A stretch of DNA of 32,313 nucleotides, from NCBI GenBank assembly GCA_964452285.1, contig CAYVKW010000009.1, positions 1-32,313 of the forward strand, written 5' to 3'. The DNA is from JAUNST01 sp964452285. GTDB taxonomy: Bacteria > Patescibacteriota > Microgenomatia > UBA1400 > PJMF01. Shown in pieces: positions 23,182 to 30,728 of the stretch. Below the pieces are notes generated by a model, which was given only the letters and a program-made list of their open reading frames with translations, made no database searches and had not been told where the DNA came from. A program made the translations under genes and the position numbers. Positions within the stretch are counted from its first letter, which is position 1. Every line of letters begins with the position of its first letter.

Positions 23182-23796
23182 TTATTGGAAGAGGCGCGCG
23201 CGTCCAAGGCGATAGTCGAGAGGAGCAGTGCGCGCACCGATAACTTTGGCCGGGACGCCAGCAACGATAGCGCGCGCGGGAACATCTTTGGTGACAACGG
23301 CGCCAGCCGCAACAACGGCACCCTTGCCAATAGTGACTCCTGGTAAAATAATTGAGCGCGGACCAATAAAAACGTAATCTTGAATCACAACTGGCTCCTC
23401 GATGGCTGCCCACGTGTCACTTTTCAAATCGTGTTGACTCGTCCAGAGCATCACTTCACTAGCGATGTCGACATGATTGCCAATAGTGAGAGCACCACGA
23501 GAATTTACCAATTGACGGCGACCGTCCAAAGTGGCTTTTTCACCAATTAAAGTATCTTGGCCAATATTAATATGTCGTGGGTCGTAAATTCTCGCTTGCA
23601 TGTGGAGCGTAGAACCGTGGCCGATTTTCATACCAGCGAGGCGGTAAAAAAATCGCCGCCAAGTATGAAAAGGCAAATTGCCAACAAACCACCACAAAAA
23701 ACCAGTCACAAATTCTAGATACCAAGCTTGCAGACGACGACTGATTTTATAGAAAATTTGTTTTTGAGTGAGAGAATGACCATTTTTATCTTGCAT
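23182..23796 (-). CDS. Hexapeptide-repeat (left-handed beta-helix) acetyltransferase
   Basis: The product is 204 residues. An N-terminal amphipathic or hydrophobic stretch (about 20-55) precedes a left-handed beta-helix built of isoleucine-patch hexapeptides (INIGQDTLIGEKATL, LTIGNHVDIASEVML, VVIQDYVFIGPRSI, VTIGKGAVVAAGAVV). TSQHDL holds the likely catalytic histidine, and the end has the usual VPAKVIG. This is the WbbJ/maltose O-acetyltransferase type; such enzymes O- or N-acetylate sugars, often in surface polysaccharides, from acetyl-CoA. A TGT-TATAAT (23806-23814, minus) ends 9 nt before the ATG, so the mRNA is probably leaderless. The substrate is not determinable. Confidence 0.88.
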   Translation of the reverse strand: MQDKNGHSLTQKQIFYKISRRLQAWYLEFVTGFLWWFVGNLPFHTWRRFFYRLAGMKIGHGSTLHMQARIYDPRHINIGQDTLIGEKATLDGRRQLVNSRGALTIGNHVDIASEVMLWTSQHDLKSDTWAAIEEPVVIQDYVFIGPRSIILPGVTIGKGAVVAAGAVVTKDVPARAIVAGVPAKVIGARTAPLDYRLGRARLFQ

Positions 23797-23805
23797 GATT
23801 AATTT

Positions 23806-23814
23806 ATTATAACA
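23806..23814 (-). promoter_or_regulatory. Acetyltransferase promoter, extended -10, leaderless
   Basis: TGT-TATAAT on the minus strand ends 9 nt before the ATG at 23796, identical in geometry to the epmA-like, ZIP and rpmE promoters. Confidence 0.65.
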
Positions 23815-23830
23815 GATAAAAGAGAAATAA

Positions 23831-23864
23831 TATGCGACCGCGTTTTGATAAACGCGGTCGCATA
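23831..23864 (-). terminator. Terminator of the oxidoreductase gene
   Basis: A 15-bp perfect stem (23831-23845 with 23850-23864) has loop TGAT and a GC-rich centre (CGACCGCG). On the minus strand it is followed by the U-rich TTATTTCTCTTTT. It lies 31 bp after the stop of the 23896-25023 gene. Confidence 0.75.
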
Positions 23865-23895
23865 AATTAAATCACTTATACCAGTGAAGCAGCGA

Positions 23896-25023
23896 TTACT
23901 CTGCTGTTTCAGTTGCAGTCAAAGTCTGGCTACAAAAATCTGGTTGAGTGGCAGAACCACAACAAACAATTTGTTTGATGGAATCTGGAACTCGACCACC
24001 GAAGTCAATATCTGAGACATGTTGAGTGTCATTAATATATAAAGTCGGAGTACCGCTGACATTGTGAGCAGTCGCGGCTTCATTATCAGCCACAATTAGT
24101 TCTAAGCCAGAACCATCAGTCATACACTGATTGACAATATTGGTGGCGACACGAGCGGTTTTTTGACAGCTCTCTGTATCACCAGAAGCAGACATACAGC
24201 CAACATAAGGCCAGAAAGCGCCAGCGTCTTTGGCTTGAATACAAACTTGGCGTAAATTCTCTTGACCGGCTGCGGTATCACCAAAAAGAGAAAGTGGTTC
24301 ATTATTTTCATTGACACCACCGACGTAATGAAGTTTGATAGAATTAGCTAAAGCTGGCACTTGAGATACAGCAGAAGCAATTTGACCTTCTAAGTCGTGA
24401 CAGTGACTACAGTCTGAAGAGACATAGACCTCCAATAAAGGAGCATCTGTCTTGGTGATATTTTCACAAGTAGTGGTAGTAGTATCCGCATTAGCAGTAG
24501 CATCTCCACCCTTGATTTCTTCTAAAAGCTTAGGCACTTCATAGCTCATGTCGACGAAGAAATAACGACCATCTTTGGTGATAGCAGAAGTAAATTCATC
24601 TTCAACATCAGCGAATTTAATGCTAAACTTATAAATACCGCTTTCATCAGTAAGATTACCAATTTTTTCGACAGCCATACCGCCGCCCAAGCCAGCAATT
24701 AACTCTGGTAAAAATTTATTGATTTTACTTTTTTGCATTTGATCTTTGATGAAAAAACCTAAAACAAATGCGGCAGAAGTGAGAAGAACAGCACCGATAA
24801 AAGTACCCCAAGCAAAACTATTATTGGAATCAGCTTTTTTAGCTTTTTTGTCAGCAGCTTGCTCGGCTTCCATTTTCTTTAATTCTTTCTTAGCTTCTTC
24901 GACGATGTCAACATTTTTTGGTTTGTCAACAGTTTTTTTAGCGATGGTTTTAGTATTCGCAGTTGTCTTTTTTTCAGTCGCAACTTTAGTGCGAACGATA
25001 GGCTTTTTACTTTTTTCTGCCAT
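23896..25023 (-). CDS. Membrane-anchored thioredoxin-fold (DsbA-like) oxidoreductase
   Basis: The product is 375 residues. A Lys/Ala-rich cytoplasmic N-terminus (1-68) leads to a single transmembrane span (about 71-92). A small outer domain follows (about 100-170, KFSIKFADVEDEFTSAIT), then a Thr-rich linker. The C-terminal thioredoxin fold (about 192-350) has the redox motif CSHC (Cys205, Cys208, in VSSDCSHCHDLE) and the cis-proline loop SGTPTLYIN (Pro326). Many additional cysteines (186, 261, 276, 286, 300 and a CC near the end) suggest structural disulfides. It probably forms or isomerises disulfides in exported proteins; several secreted products here carry paired cysteines. The partner (DsbB or VKOR) is not in the window. 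Confidence 0.85.
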   Translation of the reverse strand: MAEKSKKPIVRTKVATEKKTTANTKTIAKKTVDKPKNVDIVEEAKKELKKMEAEQAADKKAKKADSNNSFAWGTFIGAVLLTSAAFVLGFFIKDQMQKSKINKFLPELIAGLGGGMAVEKIGNLTDESGIYKFSIKFADVEDEFTSAITKDGRYFFVDMSYEVPKLLEEIKGGDATANADTTTTTCENITKTDAPLLEVYVSSDCSHCHDLEGQIASAVSQVPALANSIKLHYVGGVNENNEPLSLFGDTAAGQENLRQVCIQAKDAGAFWPYVGCMSASGDTESCQKTARVATNIVNQCMTDGSGLELIVADNEAATAHNVSGTPTLYINDTQHVSDIDFGGRVPDSIKQIVCCGSATQPDFCSQTLTATETAE

Positions 25024-25109
25024 AACGCAACTTTCTATTTTTTAACTTAACTTGTATAAAACCAATGAAACTTTACTTGAGTAAAAGTATCGTTTTACGG
25101 GTGCAATAT

Positions 25110-25137
25110 ACTTTATCTCATTTTCTTGATTTGTCAA
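25110..25137 (-). promoter_or_regulatory. Promoter of the oxidoreductase gene
   Basis: On the minus strand, TTGACA (25132-25137), 16 bp, then TAAAGT (25110-25115), leaving a leader of about 80 nt. The leader contains the palindrome-like TTTACTTGAGTAAA (25072-25085). The -35 flank resembles those at 14807 and 15415. Confidence 0.45.
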
Positions 25138-25201
25138 GTGGTAAAATCAAAAAATGTAAATAAATAAAAGCGGACGGTACTAAAATTGTGAGCGCGAAAT
25201 A

Positions 25202-25210
25202 TGTTATAAT
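25202..25210 (+). promoter_or_regulatory. Extended -10 promoter, leaderless
   Basis: TGT-TATAAT ends 6 nt before the ATG at 25217. There is no Shine-Dalgarno and no -35. Confidence 0.6.
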
Positions 25211-25216
25211 GAGCCA

Positions 25217-25624
25217 ATGGTAACAGCAACAATGTCACAAAAAAAAATGGAGGACAAAGTAGACATAAAGCCAGTAAAAAAATTAATTTGGCTGGCAGTA
25301 ATGTGGGGAATAATATTGAGCACAGCCATTTTTCTAATCATTAATTTATTTAAAGATCAGTGGACAAATATCAAAGAGAATGTAGTAATGTTAATTAATG
25401 GAGAAGAAAAAAGCGCAATGGCCGTAGAAGAAAAAGAAGCCAGTGAAAGTGCCGAGACAAAAGAGAATGCTAATAAAGAGAATAAAAATGAGACAACGAT
25501 TGACGTTAAATTTATCGAAGGTCTGGTGGAAGCAATTTTAACGGCAAGCGAAAGCGCACAAGTGGCGACGGAAGCAGCAAGCGTGGAGGAAATAACAATG
25601 GCGAACAAAAACAGCAATATTTAA
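25217..25624 (+). CDS. Single-span membrane protein of unknown function
   Basis: The product is 135 residues. A short basic N-terminus precedes one transmembrane span (about 23-45, LIWLAVMWGIILSTAIFLII). A Glu/Ala/Lys-rich, low-complexity outer or C-terminal region (about 60-135) follows. No domain was recognised. The ATG at 25217 fits the leaderless promoter; an alternative ATG is at 25232. The gene lies between the divergent oxidoreductase and the ribosomal operon and is not obviously tied to either. Confidence 0.65.
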   Translation: MVTATMSQKKMEDKVDIKPVKKLIWLAVMWGIILSTAIFLIINLFKDQWTNIKENVVMLINGEEKSAMAVEEKEASESAETKENANKENKNETTIDVKFIEGLVEAILTASESAQVATEAASVEEITMANKNSNI

Positions 25625-25635
25625 GTTTTAATGGC

Positions 25636-25665
25636 TTGACTAATAAGGGGGAAATGTGGTATAAT
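25636..25665 (+). promoter_or_regulatory. Main promoter of the rpsO-rpsL-rpsG-fusA operon
   Basis: TTGACT (25636-25641), 18 bp, then TGG-TATAAT (25657-25665). This is the most complete promoter in the window, as expected for translation genes. The leader is about 100 nt. Confidence 0.8.
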
Positions 25666-25701
25666 TGCGTTTCTTATTAAGAATAAATTGGTTACTGGCT
25701 C

Positions 25702-25755
25702 GAGGCGGTGACAACTGCCTCTTGTTGGGCTTGCTTAAGTTCAGAAATAAGCAAG
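25702..25755 (+). promoter_or_regulatory. Structured rpsO leader (possible S15 autoregulatory site)
   Basis: Two hairpins precede the ribosome-binding site. The first is GAGGC (25702-25706) / GCCTC (25717-25721). The second is a perfect 8-bp stem CTTGCTTA (25730-25737) / TAAGCAAG (25748-25755) with a 10-nt loop. AAAGGA and the ATG follow within 18 nt. In other bacteria S15 represses its own mRNA by binding a leader structure; that this leader does so is inference. Confidence 0.5.
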
Positions 25756-25772
25756 TGTAAAGAAAGGATACC

Positions 25773-26042
25773 ATGGCTTTAACCAAAGAGCAAAAATTGG
25801 ATATCATTGATAAATTCCGTCAGGAAGACAATGATACAGGTTCACCAGAAGTGCAAGTAGCACTTTTGACAGCATCGATTGAACAATTGACCGAGCATTT
25901 GAAGGCTCACAAAAAAGATGATCATTCTCGTTTGGGTCTATTGAAACAAGTGGCCAAAAGACGACGTTTATTAAACTTCTTGCAAAGAGTAAGTGAAGAG
26001 CGTTATCAAACATTGATTAAAAAATTGAAATTGAGCAAATAA
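25773..26042 (+). CDS. rpsO: 30S ribosomal protein S15
   Basis: The product is 89 residues, the family length. Hallmarks are DTGSPEVQVALLTASIEQLT and the 16S-binding HKKDDHSRLGLLKQVAKRRR. It binds the central domain of 16S rRNA early in 30S assembly. AAAGGA precedes the ATG by 4 nt. Here it leads the str-type operon (S12, S7, EF-G) with only 14 bp to rpsL; more commonly it is followed by pnp. That makes its leader a possible control point for the whole operon. Confidence 0.97.
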   Translation: MALTKEQKLDIIDKFRQEDNDTGSPEVQVALLTASIEQLTEHLKAHKKDDHSRLGLLKQVAKRRRLLNFLQRVSEERYQTLIKKLKLSK

Positions 26043-26056
26043 TAAGGGACGAAATT

Positions 26057-26473
26057 ATGCCAACAATTAACCAATTAATCAGAAAAGGTCGTCAAGACAA
26101 GACTAAAAGAGTCAAAGGAACGGCTTTAAGAAAAAGTTTTAATAGCTTAACCAGTAAAATGGTGGGAACAAAAAATCCACAAAAAAGAGGTGTGTGTACT
26201 TTGGTCAAAACGATGACGCCAAAAAAACCAAACTCAGCTTTGCGTAAAGTAGCGAGAGTCCGTTTATCCAATAAAGTGGAAGTGACCGCTTATATTCAAG
26301 GTGAAGGTCATAATTTATCAGAGCACAGCATTGTTTTGGTGCGAGGTGGTCGGGTAAAAGATCTTCCTGGTGTGAAATATCACGTGGTGCGGGGCAAGTT
26401 TGACTGCGCAGGCGTAGAAAAACGGTCGACGTCACGAAGTAAATACGGAGCGAAAAAGCAAAAAAAAGCTTAA
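26057..26473 (+). CDS. rpsL: 30S ribosomal protein S12 (long form)
   Basis: The product is 138 residues. It starts MPTINQLIRKGRQD, has an insertion near 22-42 as in Gram-positive S12, and then PQKRGVCTLVKTMTPKKPNS and GGRVKDLPGVKYHVVRG. The decoding-site PNSA loop and both lysines whose substitution usually gives streptomycin resistance (in TPKKPNS and RVKDLPG) are unmodified, so the sequence looks streptomycin-sensitive. AAGGGA lies upstream. It is cotranscribed with rpsO. Confidence 0.97.
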   Translation: MPTINQLIRKGRQDKTKRVKGTALRKSFNSLTSKMVGTKNPQKRGVCTLVKTMTPKKPNSALRKVARVRLSNKVEVTAYIQGEGHNLSEHSIVLVRGGRVKDLPGVKYHVVRGKFDCAGVEKRSTSRSKYGAKKQKKA

Positions 26474-26506
26474 GCTAAGAAGCTAAATTAAAAAGAAAAA
26501 AACAAA

Positions 26507-26542
26507 TATAATAGTATTCTTGAAATTAAGGAAATTTTCAAG
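26507..26542 (+). promoter_or_regulatory. Internal promoter and hairpin before rpsG
   Basis: TATAAT at 26507-26512 may give an extra start. A hairpin CTTGAAA (26519-26525) / TTTCAAG (26536-26542) has AAGG in its loop, and its 3' arm runs into AAGGAG (26540-26545). S7 represses its operon from this intergenic position in some bacteria; that role is inferred. Confidence 0.4.
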
Positions 26543-26559
26543 GAGAAGAGAAAGAAATT

Positions 26560-27036
26560 ATGAGAGCAAAAAAAGCAGTAGTGAGAGAAATCTCTCCAGA
26601 CAGCAAATATGGCAGCGCGAAAGTGGCAAAACTAATTAATTATGTCATGGTGGACGGTAAAAAAGCTGTAGCTACAACTTTGGTTTACAGAACTTTGGAT
26701 AAAGTGGCCAAAGAGACAGGCAAAAAACCGGTTGAGGTTTTTGAAGAAGTGGCAGCAGCGATTACTCCAGAAATGGAAGTGCGTTCTCGCCGAGTTGGGG
26801 GCGCGGCTTACCAAGTGCCAATGCCAGTGAAAACAAGAAGAGGTTTTTCTTTGGCCTTGAGATGGTTGGTGCAAGAAGCTAACAAAAGACCAAATAAGCA
26901 ATACCGCAGTTTCGAAGAGAAATTGGCGGCGGAAATGCTGGACGCTCTCAATAACGAGGGCGGCGCAATTGCGAGAAAAGAAGCGGCTCATAAAGCGGCA
27001 GAAGCGAATAAAGCTTTTGCGCATTTCCGCTGGTAA
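26560..27036 (+). CDS. rpsG: 30S ribosomal protein S7
   Basis: The product is 158 residues, the family length. Landmarks are MRAKKAVVREISPDSKYGS, VRSRRVGGAAYQVPMPV, RRGFSLALRWLVQEA, and the ending AHFRW. It is the primary binder of the 16S 3' domain and contacts the E-site. It lies 86 bp after rpsL, with a hairpin leader between, and is followed by fusA after 35 bp. Confidence 0.97.
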   Translation: MRAKKAVVREISPDSKYGSAKVAKLINYVMVDGKKAVATTLVYRTLDKVAKETGKKPVEVFEEVAAAITPEMEVRSRRVGGAAYQVPMPVKTRRGFSLALRWLVQEANKRPNKQYRSFEEKLAAEMLDALNNEGGAIARKEAAHKAAEANKAFAHFRW

Positions 27037-27071
27037 AAAATTTGGTAAAAAAATAATAAATTAAGGAATAT

Positions 27072-29225
27072 ATGGCACAACAAACTGTAAAAACTAATCA
27101 ACATGTACCGTTGGACAGGATTCGTAATATTGGCGTGATTGCACACATTGATGCTGGTAAAACAACGACAACTGAAAGAATTTTGTTTTATACTGGCAGA
27201 ACTTACAAAATCGGAGAAGTGCATGACGGAGCGGCAACTATGGACTGGATGGCGCAAGAACAAGAACGCGGCATCACCATCGTGTCCGCGGCGACCACGA
27301 CTTTTTGGACACCTCATTTTGATAGTCATTTACCAAAAGAGAATTATCGCTTCAATATTATTGATACTCCAGGCCACGTTGACTTCACAGCGGAAGTGGA
27401 AAGAAGTTTGCGGGTTTTGGACGGCGGCATTACAGTTTTGGACGCGTCTGAAGGTGTGCAATCTCAATCAGAAACTGTTTGGAGACAAGCTGATAAATAC
27501 AATGTGCCGAGAGTTTGTTTTATTAACAAAATGGACAAACTGGGAGCCGATTTTTTTGCTACTATTGAAGACATTAAGTCAAAATTTGGAGTTAAACCAG
27601 CAATTATGGTTTTACCAATTGGAGCTGAAAATGATTTCCGAGGAGTGATTCAAATTTTAGAGCGAAAAGCTTGGGAATTTGATCAAGACGCAAAAGATGA
27701 ACCAAAAGAAATTTCAATTCCAGAAGAATTAAAAGACAAGGTAGAAGAAGTGCGAATGAATTTAATTGAAGCCATCGCAGAAACTGACGACGCTTTAATG
27801 GAAAAATATCTTAATGGTGAAGAAATTAGTATCAATGAAGCGAAGGCAGCCCTACGTCGAGCGGTAATTGCTTATAAATTGGTGCCAATTTTTGCTGGAT
27901 CTTCGTTGAAAAATACTGGTATCCAAATGCTTTTGGACGGAGTGGTGGAATACTTGCCAGCACCGGCTGACATTAAAAATATCACCGGTACTAATCCAAA
28001 AACAGAAGAGGAGGAAACTCGCGAATTAGTGCCAGAGGCACCGTTTTGCGGTCTGGCATTTAAAATTCAAACTGACCCACACGTTGGTCGTTTGACTTAT
28101 TTCCGTATTTACTCTGGTGTTCTCAAGTCTGGAAGTTATGTCTATAATCCAGAAAGAAGAGAAAAGGAACGGATTGGTCGTTTACTTTTGATGCATGCTA
28201 ATCAAAGAGAAGAGATTGATGAAGCGCGTGCTGGTGAAATCGTAGCCATCGTGGGTCTGAAAGCGACAAAAACTGGTGATACTTTATGTGATGAAAGTAA
28301 GCAAATTGTTTTGGAAGGAATTACCTTTGCTGACCCAGTTATTTCTTTGGCGATTGAGCCAAAAACGAAGTCTGACCAAGAAAAAATGGGCTTAGCTTTG
28401 TCCAAATTATCGGAGGAAGATCCAACTTTCTCGATTGAGATTAATAAAGAAACTGGACAAACGGTAATTGGTGGTATGGGCGAATTACATTTAGATATTC
28501 TAGTGGACAGAATGCGGCGCGAGTTTAAAGTGGAATGTGACGTGGGTAGCCCGCAAGTGGCTTACCGTGAAACAATTCGCCGAGAATCTAAAGGCGAGGG
28601 TAAATACATTAAGCAAACTGGTGGTCATGGTCAATACGGTCATGTACTTTTGAGAATCGAACCAAAAGATCGCGGCACTGGTTATGAGTTTGTCAATGAA
28701 ATTACCGGTGGTAGAGTGCCGCGTGAATTTATCGAGCCGACAAATAAAGGTGTGCAAGAAGCTTTGGGCAGAGGATTTTTGGCTGGCTATCCAATGACAG
28801 ACATCAAGGTTGCCCTCTACGATGGTTCTTATCACGAAGTTGACTCAAGTGAATTAGCTTTTAAAATGGCCGGTTCATTGGGTATGCGCGAAGCGGTGAA
28901 AAACGCTGATATGGTTTTAATTGAACCAATTATGAATGTGGAAGTATCGACGCCAGAAGAATTTATGGGTGACGTGATTGGTGATTTAGGTAGTCGTCGA
29001 GCGCAAATTCAAGGCACAACCACTCGCGGTCCGGTGACAATTATCAAGGCTTTGGTCCCATTATCACAAATGCAGGGTTATGTGACCACTTTGCGTGGTT
29101 TGACTCAAGGTCGGGCCACCAGTGTAATGATTCCTTCTCATTATGATGAAGTACCAGCCACAATTACTCAGAAGATTATCGAAGAGCGCGGAAATTGGAG
29201 ACAGCGCGGCGGTGATGAAGATTAA
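27072..29225 (+). CDS. fusA: Translation elongation factor G
   Basis: The product is 717 residues. GTPase motifs are G1 AHIDAGKTTTTERIL (24-38), G3 IIDTPGHVDF and G4 INKMDK, followed by domains II-V including VIGGMGELHLDILVDR and GHGQYGHVLL (domain IV). It catalyses ribosomal translocation. It is a little longer than E. coli EF-G (704), with a short Glu/Thr-rich insertion around TNPKTEEEETREL. AAGGA precedes the ATG. The stop is 8 bp before the tuf -10 box. Confidence 0.97.
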   Translation: MAQQTVKTNQHVPLDRIRNIGVIAHIDAGKTTTTERILFYTGRTYKIGEVHDGAATMDWMAQEQERGITIVSAATTTFWTPHFDSHLPKENYRFNIIDTPGHVDFTAEVERSLRVLDGGITVLDASEGVQSQSETVWRQADKYNVPRVCFINKMDKLGADFFATIEDIKSKFGVKPAIMVLPIGAENDFRGVIQILERKAWEFDQDAKDEPKEISIPEELKDKVEEVRMNLIEAIAETDDALMEKYLNGEEISINEAKAALRRAVIAYKLVPIFAGSSLKNTGIQMLLDGVVEYLPAPADIKNITGTNPKTEEEETRELVPEAPFCGLAFKIQTDPHVGRLTYFRIYSGVLKSGSYVYNPERREKERIGRLLLMHANQREEIDEARAGEIVAIVGLKATKTGDTLCDESKQIVLEGITFADPVISLAIEPKTKSDQEKMGLALSKLSEEDPTFSIEINKETGQTVIGGMGELHLDILVDRMRREFKVECDVGSPQVAYRETIRRESKGEGKYIKQTGGHGQYGHVLLRIEPKDRGTGYEFVNEITGGRVPREFIEPTNKGVQEALGRGFLAGYPMTDIKVALYDGSYHEVDSSELAFKMAGSLGMREAVKNADMVLIEPIMNVEVSTPEEFMGDVIGDLGSRRAQIQGTTTRGPVTIIKALVPLSQMQGYVTTLRGLTQGRATSVMIPSHYDEVPATITQKIIEERGNWRQRGGDED

Positions 29226-29229
29226 TTTG

Positions 29230-29238
29230 TGGTATAAT
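29230..29238 (+). promoter_or_regulatory. tuf promoter (extended -10)
   Basis: TGG-TATAAT immediately follows the fusA stop. A leader of about 55 nt, AT-rich, ends in AAGGAAAGG before the tuf ATG. This lets EF-Tu be made in excess of EF-G. Confidence 0.65.
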
Positions 29239-29302
29239 GTTTGTTCTTGGTAATAAGTAGTAGTTAAAAATTATTAAAATAAAAAATTAAGGAAAGGTAA
29301 AT

Positions 29303-30493
29303 ATGGCAGATGCATACAAACGCACTAAAACCCATGTAAACATCGGGACTATCGGTCACGTTGATCATGGTAAAACCACTTTGTCAGCGGCAATTACAAC
29401 CACTTTGGCAAAGGCTGTGCCTTCTGAATTGAATAAGGCAAAAGGTTATCTCGATATTGATAATGCTCCAGAAGAAGCAAAAAGAGGTGTGACCATTAAT
29501 ATTTCACATTTGGAATATGAAACTTCAAAACGTCACTATGCTCACATTGATGCTCCAGGACATGCTGACTACATTAAAAACATGATTACCGGTGCCGCTC
29601 AAATGGATGGTGCAATTTTGGTAGTGGCTGCGACTGATGGTCCAATGCCACAAACTCGTGAGCACATCCTTTTGGCTAAACAAGTGAATGTGCCAAAAAT
29701 CGTAGTGGCTTTGAACAAATGTGACATGGTTGATGATGCTGAATTGCTTGATTTGGTGGAAATGGAAGTACGCGATCTTTTAACCAAATATGGTTATGAT
29801 GGTGAGAATACACCAGTAGTGCGTGTTTCAGCTTTGAAAGCTTTGGAAGGCGATGCCGATGCCCAGGCTCAAGTGATGAAATTAATGGACACAGTGGATG
29901 AATATATCCCTGATCCAGTGCGCGATCTCGATCACCCTTTCTTGATGCCAATTGAAGATGTTTTCTCAATTTCTGGTCGCGGTACAGTGGTAACTGGTCG
30001 GATTGAATCCGGTAAAATCAAAGTCGGCGAAGAAGTGGAAATCATTGGTTTACACGACAAACAAAAATCAGTGGTCACAGGAGTGGAAATGTTCCGCAAA
30101 ATGCTCGATGAGGGTCAAGCCGGTGACAATGTCGGTATTTTACTCCGCGGTATTGAAAAAGATGCAGTGGAACGGGGTCAAGTTTTGGCTAAACCAGGTT
30201 CAGTGACTGCACACACCGAATTTGAGGCTCAAGTTTATATCTTGACCAAAGATGAAGGTGGTCGTCACAAACCATTTACCAATGGTTATCGTCCACAATT
30301 TTATATCCGTACCACCGATGTCACTGGTGAAATCAAGTTGGCAGACGGTATGGAAATGATTATGCCTGGTGATAATGCGACGATTTCCGTCAAATTAATT
30401 GCTCCAGTGGCTATGGCTGAAGGTTTGCGCTTTGCTATTCGCGAAGGCGGTCACACAGTCGGTGCTGGTGCTATCACTAAAGTCATCAAATAA
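29303..30493 (+). CDS. tuf: Translation elongation factor Tu
   Basis: The product is 396 residues. G1 is GHVDHGKTT (18-26), G3 is DAPGHADY (83-90), G4 is NKCD (138-141) and G5 is VSALKAL. Domains II and III follow to the canonical end GAGAITKVIK. It delivers aminoacyl-tRNA to the A-site. The G3 motif has Ala where most bacteria have Cys (DCPGH), a substitution that should be tolerated. AAGGAAAGG precedes the ATG. It has its own promoter after fusA and is closed by a strong terminator. Confidence 0.98.
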   Translation: MADAYKRTKTHVNIGTIGHVDHGKTTLSAAITTTLAKAVPSELNKAKGYLDIDNAPEEAKRGVTINISHLEYETSKRHYAHIDAPGHADYIKNMITGAAQMDGAILVVAATDGPMPQTREHILLAKQVNVPKIVVALNKCDMVDDAELLDLVEMEVRDLLTKYGYDGENTPVVRVSALKALEGDADAQAQVMKLMDTVDEYIPDPVRDLDHPFLMPIEDVFSISGRGTVVTGRIESGKIKVGEEVEIIGLHDKQKSVVTGVEMFRKMLDEGQAGDNVGILLRGIEKDAVERGQVLAKPGSVTAHTEFEAQVYILTKDEGGRHKPFTNGYRPQFYIRTTDVTGEIKLADGMEMIMPGDNATISVKLIAPVAMAEGLRFAIREGGHTVGAGAITKVIK

Positions 30494-30520
30494 TCAAAAT
30501 AAGATTAGATTGAAAATGGC

Positions 30521-30550
30521 AAAACCCCCTCTCTAAAAGAGGGGGTTTTT
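30521..30550 (+). terminator. Rho-independent terminator of the translation operon
   Basis: The stem AAAACCCCCTCT (30521-30532) / AGAGGGGGTTTT (30538-30549) has a 5-nt loop and a T tract. Confidence 0.93.
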
Positions 30551-30655
30551 AAATAGACGAAGAGCAAAGCATAATAATAATAAGACAAATCAAAGAATAA
30601 GAACCCCGAAAACAAAAAGCATCAAAAGTAAAACGAAAAAGATGGCAAAAAGTAG

Positions 30656-30684
30656 TTGACTTTTTTAAAATTCACGTGTAAAAT
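30656..30684 (+). promoter_or_regulatory. Promoter of surface protein gene(s)
   Basis: TTGACT (30656-30661), 17 bp, then TAAAAT (30679-30684), giving a leader of about 38 nt. A three-codon frame (ATG AAA AGT TAA, 30715-30726) ends 2 nt before the gene start. Confidence 0.65.
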
Positions 30685-30728
30685 GGAGCTTACGTTTATA
30701 AAGCGTATTGGACAATGAAAAGTTAATT

